Below, in pieces: positions 55,601 through 62,462 of a DNA stretch of 64,000 nt. Below the pieces are notes generated by a model. That model ran no database searches. It was not told the DNA's origin and saw only the letters and a list, made by a program, of their open reading frames with translations. A program made the translations under genes and the position numbers. Position 1 is the stretch's first letter, and each line of letters starts with the position of its first letter. Source of the stretch: Bacteroides salyersiae WAL 10018 = DSM 18765 = JCM 12988 (GTDB taxonomy: Bacteria > Bacteroidota > Bacteroidia > Bacteroidales > Bacteroidaceae); contig NZ_KB905466.1 in assembly GCF_000381365.1 (NCBI RefSeq), positions 1,362,693 through 1,426,692 of the forward strand, in the 5' to 3' direction.

Positions 55601-55722
55601 TAGACGGCAGCACGTTGGATGAACCGTTGCAGAACCTGCCACCGGTAGACGAGAACGCCACGGAAGACGAAGATGAAGGCGAAGAGATAGACGATACCGG
55701 CGGCTCTTTCTATGTATACTAA
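52612..55722 (+). CDS. SprE/PorW-like TPR lipoprotein
   Basis: A large TPR lipoprotein of the SprE/PorW type, which in T9SS-bearing Bacteroidetes links the outer-membrane translocon to the inner-membrane motor. The lipobox is L-L-T-G-C-S, followed by T-K-K-N-T-K-G-S-R and T-T-R-Y-N-V-Y-F-N-G-N-E-A-Y, a strong family marker. TPR-like repeats fill most of the chain, an acidic linker lies near two-thirds, and a SPOR-like C-terminal part ends in an Asp/Glu-rich tail. The start is uncertain: ATG 52612 overlaps the permease stop and gives a signal with a long N-region (about 60 residues); GTG 52666 gives K-K-V-S-K and a shorter one. The region between holds an 8-bp repeat array. Confidence 0.85.
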   Translation: MRGNVPMCQCANVPISCAVKKVSKVIGARVHKFIGTLTHFRIGTLAHWRIGTLLIILLLTGCSTKKNTKGSRFYHAMTTRYNVYFNGNEAYKSGCKAIEKGNKDNYMEMLPLYPIGNKSTVGTGSGDFERAIEKSQKAIAVHSIKRKPPRKPGKRYTPEYKQWLARREFNPFLHNAWMLMGKAQFQKGDFPEAAATFSYIARLYAGQPKITANARIWLAQCYTQMGWYYDAEDVLQKVNNDSLPATLAPAYSRTYGHYLLGSQRYREAIPHLLTTIKNEKNKRQKSREYFLLGQLYQLLQDPAKAYQAYGKVIKLSPPYEMELNARIRQTECFSYGELSNPAQVKKATDKLYRMTRSDKNKEYLDQIHYALGNIYLSAKDTAQAIKEYHLGVEKSTRGGVEKGILQLTLGNLCWQMGRYAEAQTAYADATGLLDKTHPEYEELTRRSEVLDELVPFATAVELQDSLQHLASLDSAARMVVIDTLIARVIQKEEEEKRLAKEAERDAMREAVAAENAANAPQRPTTTQPTVPTGDNSWYFYNSQLVTQGKADFQRLWGRRKLEDNWRRRNKTVVSLDDFDPVNYDEPTAEGDSIGNGGTQDENISGDGESLQPAAPGSELAADTTTIDEKNPLFYLQQIPLTEEAMAASNEILSDGLFNMGMIYKDKLEDFPRAEHSFGRLIHDFPDFAQLDEAYYNLFLMLGRMERMADANLYKQQLIERFPDSKYAKTLSDPDFAYNAVYGKHLEDSLYADTYKKYQAGEYNRVVTNAELSAKKYPMGQHRPKFMFLHAVSALQRGDQKQFLSELKELVQQYPENEITDLAAHILKGVQEGRLLSEGSVSFGSIWSRRNADIASDSTRTAGMDSIPEFSAERNTPFVFVLAYEEGKVNENQLLYEVARYNFSSFMVKNFDLAFSHDRGIGRLVISSFANYDEAQYYQRQLYADPHMNERLSGMRAILISQANYELLNQFYSFDDYDTFYQRTFNPLPAGTDEDLPIDGSTLDEPLQNLPPVDENATEDEDEGEEIDDTGGSFYVY
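52621..52769. repeat. 35-bp near-perfect inverted repeat built from 8-bp tandem units
   Basis: Left arm 52621-52655 is four ATGTGCCA units with short ends. Right arm 52735-52769 is the reverse complement with one mismatch (a GCGC for GCAC, a G-U wobble in RNA). The 79-base loop contains GTG 52666. Further ATTGGC(G/A)CA copies lie at about 52686 and 52710. The array overlaps the 5' end of the PorW/SprE-like frame. Confidence 0.92.
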
Positions 55723-55760
55723 AGCGTATCCCTCACGGGTATCGCCATGAAAGCGCAACC

Positions 55761-55790
55761 AAATAGTAAATAGTAAACTGTAAATAGTAG
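55761..55790 (+). repeat. AAATAGT-type short repeat before porX
   Basis: Degenerate units AAATAGT, AAATAGT, AAACTGT and AAATAGT, period 7-8 bases, end 8 bases before the porX start, in the gap between porW and porX. Confidence 0.8.
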
Positions 55791-55798
55791 ATATCAAG

Positions 55799-57373
55799 AT
55801 GAAGAAAGACCGATTACTTTGGGTAGATGACGAGATAGACCTTCTCCGCCCGCATATTCTTTTCCTCGAGTCGAAAGGCTACGAGGTTCATACTGTAAGT
55901 AACGGACAAGACGCTCTTGACCGTTGCCGTGAAACGGACTATGACCTTATCTTCCTTGACGAGAATATGCCCGGTATCAGCGGGCTCGAGACATTGGCAC
56001 AGATAAAGGACATCTCTCCTACCGTGCCTGTTATCATGATTACCAAGAGTGAGGAAGAGGATATTATGGATATGGCAATCGGCAGTAAAATAGCCGATTA
56101 TCTGATTAAGCCTGTCAATCCCAACCAGATACTCTTATCTTTAAAGAAAAACCTGCACCGCCGCGACATTGTGTCGGAAGTGGCGCAAACGGCTTATCAA
56201 CAGAATTTCGGTAAAATAGGCATGCAGATCAATGACTCCCTGACTGCCGACGACTGGATAGAGCTCTATCGCCGTCTCGTCTATTGGGAACTGGAGTTGG
56301 AAGCAAGCGACAGCCCCATGAGCGAAATGCTGTCCATGCAAAAGACAGAGGCCAATACCGCCTTTGCCAAATTCATCAAGAGAAACTACCTTGACTGGAT
56401 GAAAACAATGGATCCCACACGCAAAGGGAATGTTCCGCAGGAGGCCCCAATGATGAGTCCGGACTTGATGAAACGCAGTATTTTTCCTTTGCTCGACCAA
56501 GGGGAGAAAGTCTGTTTCCTTGTGCTCGACAACTTCCGTTATGACCAATGGCGTGTTGTAGCCAGCGAGTTGTCGGAACTTTTCACTTTCGAAGAACAAC
56601 TCTATTTCAGTATTTTGCCTACGGCCACGCAATATGCACGTAATTCGATATTTTCCGGACTCATGCCCGATCAGATAGCGCGTATGTTTCCTGATTTGTG
56701 GGTGGACGAGGACGAAGAAGAAAGCAAGAATTTGAATGAAGCTCCACTGATACGAACCTGCTTCGACAGGTATCGCCGTCAGCATACTTTTTCGTATCAT
56801 AAAATAAACGATGCATCTGCCGGTGAACGCCTTGTCGCCCAGCTTCCGCAACTGATGCAAAATGATCTGAACGTGGTAGTATTCAACTTTATCGATATGC
56901 TGAGCCATACCCGCACGGAAAGTAAGATGATCCGCGAACTCGCTTCTACGGAAGCTGCTTATCGTAGCCTTACCCTGTCATGGTTTCGCCATTCACCGGT
57001 ACGCGACTTGCTGAAAGAACTTGCAGCCCGAAAAGTACGGGTAGTGGTTACCACTGATCACGGCAGTATCCGCGTAAACAATCCTATCAGAGTACAAGCC
57101 AACAACGGAGAAATCAACACAAACCTGCGCTACAAACTATCACGCAATATGTCGTACAATCCGAAACAAGTATTCGAAATAAGCCGCCCGGCAGATGCCC
57201 TGTTGCCATCGCCCAATGTAAGCACGAAGTACATCTTCGCCAGTGGACGTGACTTCCTGGCCTATCCTAACAACTTCAATTATTATGTATCTTACTATAC
57301 TAACACTTTCCAACATGGAGGTATCTCGATGGAAGAAATGATCATTCCGCTTATCACGATGAAGGGAAAATGA
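55799..57373 (+). CDS. porX: PorX-like response regulator with PglZ/alkaline-phosphatase domain
   Basis: PorX (524 residues) joins a receiver to a PglZ-type phosphatase domain. In Porphyromonas it controls type IX secretion gene expression with PorY and SigP. The receiver is at residues 5-120: D10-D11, phosphoacceptor Asp54 in F-L-D-E-N-M-P-G, I-T-K-S near 76 and K-P near 104. The rest holds the PglZ domain with metal-binding features in F-L-V-L-D-N-F-R-Y-D-Q, F-N-F-I-D-M-L-S-H and T-T-D-H-G-S-I. It follows the PorW/SprE-like gene after a 76-base gap. Orthologues are kept in many Bacteroidetes without gliding, so the type IX link is not certain here. Confidence 0.92.
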   Translation: MKKDRLLWVDDEIDLLRPHILFLESKGYEVHTVSNGQDALDRCRETDYDLIFLDENMPGISGLETLAQIKDISPTVPVIMITKSEEEDIMDMAIGSKIADYLIKPVNPNQILLSLKKNLHRRDIVSEVAQTAYQQNFGKIGMQINDSLTADDWIELYRRLVYWELELEASDSPMSEMLSMQKTEANTAFAKFIKRNYLDWMKTMDPTRKGNVPQEAPMMSPDLMKRSIFPLLDQGEKVCFLVLDNFRYDQWRVVASELSELFTFEEQLYFSILPTATQYARNSIFSGLMPDQIARMFPDLWVDEDEEESKNLNEAPLIRTCFDRYRRQHTFSYHKINDASAGERLVAQLPQLMQNDLNVVVFNFIDMLSHTRTESKMIRELASTEAAYRSLTLSWFRHSPVRDLLKELAARKVRVVVTTDHGSIRVNNPIRVQANNGEINTNLRYKLSRNMSYNPKQVFEISRPADALLPSPNVSTKYIFASGRDFLAYPNNFNYYVSYYTNTFQHGGISMEEMIIPLITMKGK

Positions 57374-57379
57374 GGTGAT

Positions 57380-57425
57380 TCGAGATGGGAGAAGGGAGAT
57401 TTGAGATGGGAAAATGGAGATGGAA
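57380..57425 (+). repeat. G-rich repeats between porX and tsaE
   Basis: Units of the type GAGATGGGAGAAGGGA, then GAGATGGGAAAATGGA, then GATGGAAG start 8 bases past the porX stop. A run of nine G (57433-57441) follows. The unit is the same as that at 60021-60067, which lies on the opposite strand. An open frame of 35 codons starts at ATG 57385 in the repeat; I do not treat it as a gene. Confidence 0.85.
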
Positions 57426-57475
57426 GAATTTAGGGGGGGGGTGTTTAGAGAAAAGGGAAGAAAAACATGATGTAA

Positions 57476-57500
57476 TTAATAGTAAACAGTAAATTGTCCA
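57476..57500 (+). repeat. AT-rich AGTAAA short repeat before tsaE
   Basis: AATAGTAAACAGTAAATTGT is close to the array at 55761-55790 (AGTAAACTGTAAATAGT). It ends near the tsaE start. Confidence 0.7.
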
Positions 57501-57515
57501 ATAGGAAATAAAATT

Positions 57516-57929
57516 ATGGAAATTAAAATTCAATCATTAGACCAGATACACGAAGCCGCACGGGAGTTTATCTCTGCTATGGGTGACAATACGGTCTTTG
57601 CCCTTTACGGAAAAATGGGAGCCGGGAAGACTACCTTTGTAAAGGCACTTTGTGAAGAGTTAGGGGTTTCGGATGTTATCACTTCTCCTACGTTCGCTAT
57701 CGTCAACGAATACCGCTCCGATGAGGGAGGTGAATTGATTTACCACTTCGATTTTTACCGGATCAAAAAGCTCAGCGAAGTATACGATATGGGATATGAA
57801 GACTATTTCTATAGTGGTGCTCTCTGTTTCATAGAATGGCCGGAACTGGTGGAAGAACTCCTTCCGGGTAATGCCGTAAAGGTAACCATTGAAGAATTGG
57901 AAGACGGAAGCCGGAAAATCACTCTTTAG
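57516..57929 (+). CDS. tsaE: tRNA threonylcarbamoyladenosine biosynthesis ATPase TsaE
   Basis: TsaE (137 residues) is the ATPase partner of TsaD/TsaB in adding threonylcarbamoyl to A37 of ANN-reading tRNAs. The P-loop is G-K-M-G-A-G-K-T-T at residues 32-40, followed by [11 protein letters not shown], a Y-H-F-D-F-Y-R motif, and F-I-E-W-P-E. Complete and of usual size. Six bases separate it from the next gene. Confidence 0.94.
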   Translation: MEIKIQSLDQIHEAAREFISAMGDNTVFALYGKMGAGKTTFVKALCEELGVSDVITSPTFAIVNEYRSDEGGELIYHFDFYRIKKLSEVYDMGYEDYFYSGALCFIEWPELVEELLPGNAVKVTIEELEDGSRKITL

Positions 57930-57935
57930 TAAACG

Positions 57936-58163
57936 ATGACGCCGCACTACTTTATTCTGGGTCTGTTCGCCCTTGCCGGAACCATCTCTCTCCTTGCTTC
58001 ATTATTAAACTGGGGATGGTTCTTCACTGCACACAATGCACAAGCTGTTGTCAGACGAATAGGTCGTACCCGTGCCCGAATTGTTTACGGTATATTGGGA
58101 TTGTTATTGATTGGGATGGCCTTCTTTTTCCTCCATTCTCTTGGAATTACGATTAGAATGTAG
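57936..58163 (+). CDS. Small two-helix membrane protein, Imm17-like
   Basis: A 75-residue protein with two hydrophobic helices (about residues 5-26 and 49-67) around a basic, polar middle (A-H-N-A-Q-A-V-V-R-R-I-G-R-T-R-A-R-I-V-Y-G). It resembles proteins labelled immunity 17 in Bacteroides, but there is no toxin gene beside it and its membrane context gives no support for that role. It follows tsaE after 6 bases and ends 48 bases before a terminator. Confidence 0.7.
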   Translation: MTPHYFILGLFALAGTISLLASLLNWGWFFTAHNAQAVVRRIGRTRARIVYGILGLLLIGMAFFFLHSLGITIRM

Positions 58164-58210
58164 TATATTTGCCAATGTAATCATAAAGTAGATTCAGTTA
58201 AACTGTACAT

Positions 58211-58245
58211 AAAGGAGGAGATCGCAAGATTTCCTCCTTTCTTTT
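58211..58245 (+). terminator. Terminator of the porX-tsaE run
   Basis: AAAGGAGGA (58211-58219) pairs with TCCTCCTTT (58232-58240), followed by CTTTT. Confidence 0.85.
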
Positions 58246-58567
58246 ATATATACCCGTGAAAGGGGTTCCAAACAGGATATTTAGTATACTTTAGAACAGT
58301 GTTTGCCGGAAATATGCCGGCATGTTACGGTTCGTTTCATTACTTGTTACAACGCTTTGCATTATCGGTTGCAGTAGAAAAGGTACTTTTTGCCGGATGA
58401 CGTTCTTTTTAGTTAAGAATAAGTAAATCTGCTCTTGACAAAAACAGGAGACAATGACAAACCGGCATCGATTACAATCCGGAAAATGATAACATATCAA
58501 TCACTTATCACTAACCATTAACCACTTGTCACTAACCGCTTGTCACTAATCGTTTAACCGCTAACCA
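58246..58567. other. Gene-free gap before DUF58
   Basis: The gap carries a short-period array at 58502-58577 and otherwise nothing clear. A 69-codon minus-strand frame at 58291-58500 lacks any recognisable domain or signal and I do not call it. Confidence 0.55.
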
Positions 58568-58577
58568 TCATATCAAC
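58502..58577 (-). repeat. Degenerate 14-bp repeats just past the DUF58 stop
   Basis: Two clean units, ACCACTTGTCACTA (58521-58534) and ACCGCTTGTCACTA (58535-58548), sit among weaker copies such as CACTTATCACTAACC and TCGTTTAACCGCTAACC. The array runs to the DUF58 stop at 58568 and slightly into its last codons. Confidence 0.85.
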
Positions 58578-59878
58578 TGTCTCGACTTCATCTCCAAATA
58601 TTTATTGATAACATCGACAGACAAGTTATCGGGAGTAGTCAGGACGGAATAGATGCCGTGTTGTTTTAGCGTATTTACGATAAGCCGTTTCTCATACGCA
58701 AACTTCTCGGCAATGACATGACGATAATACCCCTCAGTGTCCACAGGTTTTCCGGCAACATATTCTTTCAGATCGGCATCTTCAAAGAACACCACCAATA
58801 AGCGATGCTGGCGAGACAGTTGTTGCAGATAAGGCAGTTGCCGGTTCATACTGTTGAGGTTACTGAAATTGGTATAGAGTATTAACAAACTGCGTTTCCC
58901 TATATGTTTGGCCAAGTGCACGCACAGGGCGGAGAAGTCGGTTTCCCCGAAAGTGGTCTCCTGCGCATAAAGACTTTCGAGCAAAGTCTGCATCTGCCCC
59001 GTCTGCTTGGAAGCAGGGACAAAGGTATCGAAATGTTCGTTAAAAGTCACCAGCCCCGCTTTATCATCTTTACGTATAGCCACATACGAAAGAACAAGTG
59101 AGGCATTGATGGCATAATCCAACAAGGTCATTCCTTTAAAGGCCTGCTGCATGATACGCCCTTTGTCTATCACATTATATATCTGCTGCGAACGTTCGTC
59201 CTGATATACATTGACCATTAGCTGATGCCGCCGTGCACTGGCTTTCCAGTTGATCGTACGATAATCATCTCCTTTCACATAATCCTTTATCTGTTCGAAC
59301 TCCGTCTGATGACCCACTTTCCGGATTTTCTTTATACCTAATTCCGTGAGGTTATCACTCATAGCAAGCAACTCGTAACGGTGTAACATCAAGTAAGAGG
59401 GATATACTTTTATCTTTTGTGGCCCGGCATCTGTAAAACGACGTTCAATCAGTCCGATACGCGTAGTAACAAACACACGGATGTATCCGAAACCATACGT
59501 CCCCCGCCGGGTGGGATACAGATGATAGGTAATCGTTTTCCCTTCACCGCTTCCGAGAGACAATTTAAAACAGATATCACGCTGCTGGAATATAACAGGC
59601 ACCTCATCGATAACCGACAACCAGACAGGGAAAGCATAGCTGCTTTCCACGCGCAAATGTACCTCGTTATCATCTCCATTCGAGAAACGGGAAGAACATT
59701 GCCGGAAACTCCTGATCCCCTTCGTGCGATAGAGAAGAAAAAAATCCATCGCAACCGCAAAAATTAAAACAGCCAATGCGATCTGCCCCAACAGGAACAG
59801 AGTACCCAACATATACCCGCCGCAAAGCAGCAGGATAATGACAAGGATAAACAGATAAAAACGCCGGGACAAATACAT
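58568..59878 (-). CDS. DUF58 domain protein
   Basis: A 436-residue protein with two N-terminal membrane segments (about residues 5-50). The family's DUF58 core begins with D-D-Y-R-T-I-N-W-K-A-S-A-R-R near residue 208, and the rest has a von Willebrand A-like layout. DUF58 proteins act with MoxR ATPases in envelope-related chaperone or protease-like systems, but the substrate is unknown. It is the last gene of the minus-strand operon; the MoxR gene lies 186 bases upstream, and that gap holds a G-rich repeat. Confidence 0.9.
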   Translation of the reverse strand: MYLSRRFYLFILVIILLLCGGYMLGTLFLLGQIALAVLIFAVAMDFFLLYRTKGIRSFRQCSSRFSNGDDNEVHLRVESSYAFPVWLSVIDEVPVIFQQRDICFKLSLGSGEGKTITYHLYPTRRGTYGFGYIRVFVTTRIGLIERRFTDAGPQKIKVYPSYLMLHRYELLAMSDNLTELGIKKIRKVGHQTEFEQIKDYVKGDDYRTINWKASARRHQLMVNVYQDERSQQIYNVIDKGRIMQQAFKGMTLLDYAINASLVLSYVAIRKDDKAGLVTFNEHFDTFVPASKQTGQMQTLLESLYAQETTFGETDFSALCVHLAKHIGKRSLLILYTNFSNLNSMNRQLPYLQQLSRQHRLLVVFFEDADLKEYVAGKPVDTEGYYRHVIAEKFAYEKRLIVNTLKQHGIYSVLTTPDNLSVDVINKYLEMKSRQLI

Positions 59879-59912
59879 GAATTTATTTACGATTTGACGA
59901 TTTACGATTAAA
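59879..59912 (-). repeat. CGTAAAT-type short repeat before DUF58
   Basis: On the minus strand the leader reads CGTAAAT, CGTCAAAT, CGTAAAT directly before the DUF58 ATG. It is similar in place and style to the arrays before porX and tsaE. Confidence 0.7.
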
Positions 59913-59937
59913 ATAACTCTTTTTTATACTTTATTAT

Positions 59938-60030
59938 TTATAAGCTTCTCATTCTATGAAGTTTTTGTTCCATCAGTTTCCGTTTCAAGGCTTTTAATCG
60001 ATATTCAATGACAACTTTTCCTTCTCCCAT
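59938..60030 (-). CDS. Candidate 30-residue basic peptide
   Basis: A 30-codon frame in the MoxR-DUF58 gap. It begins with an ATG inside the G-rich repeat (M-G-E-G-K-V-V-I-E-Y-R-L) and continues as a lysine/arginine-rich amphipathic helix (L-K-R-K-L-M-E-Q-K-L-H-R-M). It has no family match I know. It could be a real small protein or the remnant of a longer gene; coding is not proven. Confidence 0.2.
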   Translation of the reverse strand: MGEGKVVIEYRLKALKRKLMEQKLHRMRSL

Positions 60031-60067
60031 CTCAATTCTCCCGTCTCCCCTCTCAATTCTCCCCTCA
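60021..60067 (-). repeat. G-rich repeats just past the MoxR stop
   Basis: On the minus (message) strand: GAGGGGAGAATTGAGAGG, GGAGACGGGAGAATTGAGA, TGGGAGAAGG. The unit and strand sense match the array at 57380-57425, which also follows a stop codon. Confidence 0.85.
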
Positions 60068-61096
60068 TTTCGGTACCTCTACTTTGTCGATGAGCCGTTG
60101 CGTCACCTTTACCGGAGAATAGCCTTCCATTTCTGCTTCTGCTGTGAGAATAAGGCGGTGCTGGAGTACATAGGGAGCTACGAACTTAATGTCCTCGGGA
60201 GTTACGAAATCGCGTCCCTGCAGAAGGGCATACGCCTTGGAGGACTGCAACATAGCCACAGAAGCACGGGGCGAAGCACCTAGATAAACCGCTTTACTGG
60301 TACGGGTTTGCTGCACGATAAGAGCAATATACTGCAACAGTGTGCGATCCACGAACACCTTATCCATCAGCTTGCGGAATGCCAGCAATTCGTCACGGGT
60401 AATTACGGGATGAACATCTTCCAGCTTCACCAAAGCAGCATTCGTATGATGGCGTTCAAGAATACTCACCTCCTCTTCCAGCGACGGATAATCCATCGTT
60501 ATCTTCATCAGGAAACGGTCGAGCTGAGCTTCAGGAAGTTTATACGTACCCTCCTGTTCCACCGGGTTCTGAGTGGCAAGAATGGTATAAAGTTCTCCCA
60601 TCCGGTAAGTTGAGCCGTCGATACTGGCCTGCCGTTCCTCCATCACTTCAAAAAGGGCGGACTGTGTTTTTGCCGGAGCACGGTTGATCTCGTCCACCAA
60701 CACCACATCGGCAAATACAGGACCGCGATGGAAATCAAACTCATTGGTCTTCAAATTAAAAACCGTAGTACCCAACACATCACTCGGCATCAGATCGGGT
60801 GTAAACTGTACGCGGCTAAACTCAGCGTCGATCAGACGCGCCGTAAGACGGGCAAGCAATGTTTTCGCCACACCGGGCACACCCTCTATCAGCACATGAC
60901 CGTTGGCAAGAATCGCTGTAAGGACAAGATCTACCGTGCGTTCCTGTCCCACAATGATCGAAGCGATCCGTGCTTTCAGCGCACCGATCTTTTCGGCAAA
61001 AAGAGTTAAATCAGTACGTGGAACTTCATTCTGTACCTCTTCCACAGAAGATGCGGAAGGCGTTGCTTCTGCCATGGGTTCATTCATATCATTCAT
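60065..61096 (-). CDS. MoxR-family AAA ATPase
   Basis: A 343-residue AAA+ ATPase. Walker A is G-V-P-G-V-A-K-T-L-L-A-R, Walker B is V-L-V-D-E-I-N-R-A-P-A-K-T, and the sensor region contains L-A-T-Q-N-P-V-E-Q-E-G-T-Y. The N-terminal 30 residues (M-N-D-M-N-E-P-M) are acidic and variable. MoxR proteins are cytoplasmic chaperone-like ATPases that usually work with DUF58 and VWA proteins. Gene order here (membrane protein, DUF4129, DUF4350, MoxR, DUF58) is recurrent in Bacteroidetes. Confidence 0.93.
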   Translation of the reverse strand: MNDMNEPMAEATPSASSVEEVQNEVPRTDLTLFAEKIGALKARIASIIVGQERTVDLVLTAILANGHVLIEGVPGVAKTLLARLTARLIDAEFSRVQFTPDLMPSDVLGTTVFNLKTNEFDFHRGPVFADVVLVDEINRAPAKTQSALFEVMEERQASIDGSTYRMGELYTILATQNPVEQEGTYKLPEAQLDRFLMKITMDYPSLEEEVSILERHHTNAALVKLEDVHPVITRDELLAFRKLMDKVFVDRTLLQYIALIVQQTRTSKAVYLGASPRASVAMLQSSKAYALLQGRDFVTPEDIKFVAPYVLQHRLILTAEAEMEGYSPVKVTQRLIDKVEVPK

Positions 61097-61110
61097 AAGC
61101 TATCTATTAT

Positions 61111-61175
61111 ATCGGGTTCAATATTTCATTTATTATCATCTACATCCGGCTTAATATTTCATTCATGCCGTCTAT
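61111..61175. repeat. Direct repeat spanning the DUF4350 stop
   Basis: Two ~33-bp copies, 61111-61143 and 61144-61175, share the core AATATTTCATT and both flanks (ATC-GG, CTA). The second encodes the last codons of the DUF4350 protein, so the 3' end of the gene appears to have been duplicated. Confidence 0.75.
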
Positions 61176-62462
61176 ATAATCTTTCATCTCCTGTTCCGAA
61201 ACGTTCCGCTCCCCCTTGATGACAGACCGCAAGCCGGCAAAGAGCCTTGCAATCTTCTCTTCTTCCATACCCGTTTTGTTGGCTATTTTCCGGTAAAGGG
61301 TTCCTTCATCGACCTCCTCTTCCACATCTACCTGTATATTCCGTCGCAAAGCCTCTGCAAAATAAGTAAACTTCTTACGCACCAAATCCGCATGATTCTT
61401 CTTCTGAAAGTATAGCGTCCCTATCAGTTCGGTAAATTCCAGTGTCTTGTTCTCCGGTTGGCGGATAACCGGAATCGGTCTCTGCCGCCTACGAGCAGTA
61501 AACGCCATGAAGAGCACGAGTGCAATCATCGTCAGATAAAGCCCCCAGCGAAGAGGTGGCTGCGACAGAAAATAACGGAATGGCGAACGTTGTTCATACT
61601 CCGATTTATTATAAGCCTCCGTGCGATACAACGGCAAGTCTTTCGCCGGTGAGAGCAAACGGAAGATATAAGCGGCATTATTTTTATCGAGTACACCATA
61701 ATTGGTAAACAGCAGAGGAGTAGAGATAAGGACAATCTCTCCTTTTCCTACAGGATGCCGCAGAGCAAGCACTCCCGTAGGCAATTCAACAGGAAGTCGT
61801 ACCGAATCCTGCGACTCGGGCAATGTATCTTTCAACTGGCTTCGTATCAGACTATCTGCAGCTAACGTTATCGAGTCTTTTCGTGACGCGGCTGCCCGGT
61901 CTCTCCTCACCAAGGGTACGGAAAGCGAATCATATTTTGTAAAAAAGGCATCACACAGTTGCGGATAAACCTCGAAGATCGCCGCAGGATAAGCACTCGC
62001 AGAATCAGCCAACCAATACAGGCTGTCGCGACGATTGACCGCCCCTACATATTTCTTTAACTCCGAAGCACGAAACCATGCATAAGACATATCATACCCT
62101 AATGTATCGGACAGCGAAAAACCGGTAGCCGCCAGTATCACCTTATTCCCCCGTTCTGCCAGACGCATAATCGCATTTCTATCGGTTTTCGTAAACTGAA
62201 AGCGCTGGGCAACAGCAAGTATGGCAAGAGGTTCGTCCGTCGTATCATTCTCAAAATTATAGAAAGTCCAATCATTCAAATAATAATCTCCCGGCCAGGA
62301 ATCCGTCAGCACATCATCGAAAATAGCACATCCAAACGGCTGGTAATCATACCGGCTGAAAGTAGGATTCCACACAAACTTCTTCGGCAGGTTATATTCC
62401 ACCAGAAACATGACAGCCAGAAAGAGCACCATAGCGAGAATAAACCAACGACTGCCTTTCAT
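61140..62462 (-). CDS. DUF4350 domain membrane protein
   Basis: A 440-residue protein with an N-terminal membrane helix (about residues 7-20, F-I-L-A-M-V-L-F-L), a large extracytoplasmic domain with a GATase-like fold typical of DUF4350 (residues 40-270), a second membrane helix at about 313-328 (W-G-L-Y-L-T-M-I-A-L-V-L), and a basic-acidic C-terminal cytoplasmic tail. No catalytic Cys is evident. It probably acts as a membrane scaffold in the MoxR-DUF58 system. Its ATG overlaps the TGA of the DUF4129 gene by the ATGA arrangement. Confidence 0.85.
   Translation of the reverse strand: MKGSRWFILAMVLFLAVMFLVEYNLPKKFVWNPTFSRYDYQPFGCAIFDDVLTDSWPGDYYLNDWTFYNFENDTTDEPLAILAVAQRFQFTKTDRNAIMRLAERGNKVILAATGFSLSDTLGYDMSYAWFRASELKKYVGAVNRRDSLYWLADSASAYPAAIFEVYPQLCDAFFTKYDSLSVPLVRRDRAAASRKDSITLAADSLIRSQLKDTLPESQDSVRLPVELPTGVLALRHPVGKGEIVLISTPLLFTNYGVLDKNNAAYIFRLLSPAKDLPLYRTEAYNKSEYEQRSPFRYFLSQPPLRWGLYLTMIALVLFMAFTARRRQRPIPVIRQPENKTLEFTELIGTLYFQKKNHADLVRKKFTYFAEALRRNIQVDVEEEVDEGTLYRKIANKTGMEEEKIARLFAGLRSVIKGERNVSEQEMKDYIDGMNEILSRM

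Noticed and set aside
57385..57492. 35-codon frame starting in the G-rich repeat after porX
   Set aside because: It passes through the nine-G tract and the next repeat, with no protein-like pattern.
57936..58163. Toxin-immunity role for the Imm17-like protein
   Set aside because: No toxin gene is adjacent and the neighbours (tsaE, porX) are housekeeping.
58291..58500. 69-codon minus-strand frame in the gap before DUF58
   Set aside because: No domain, signal or start-site support, and its composition does not look like a protein.
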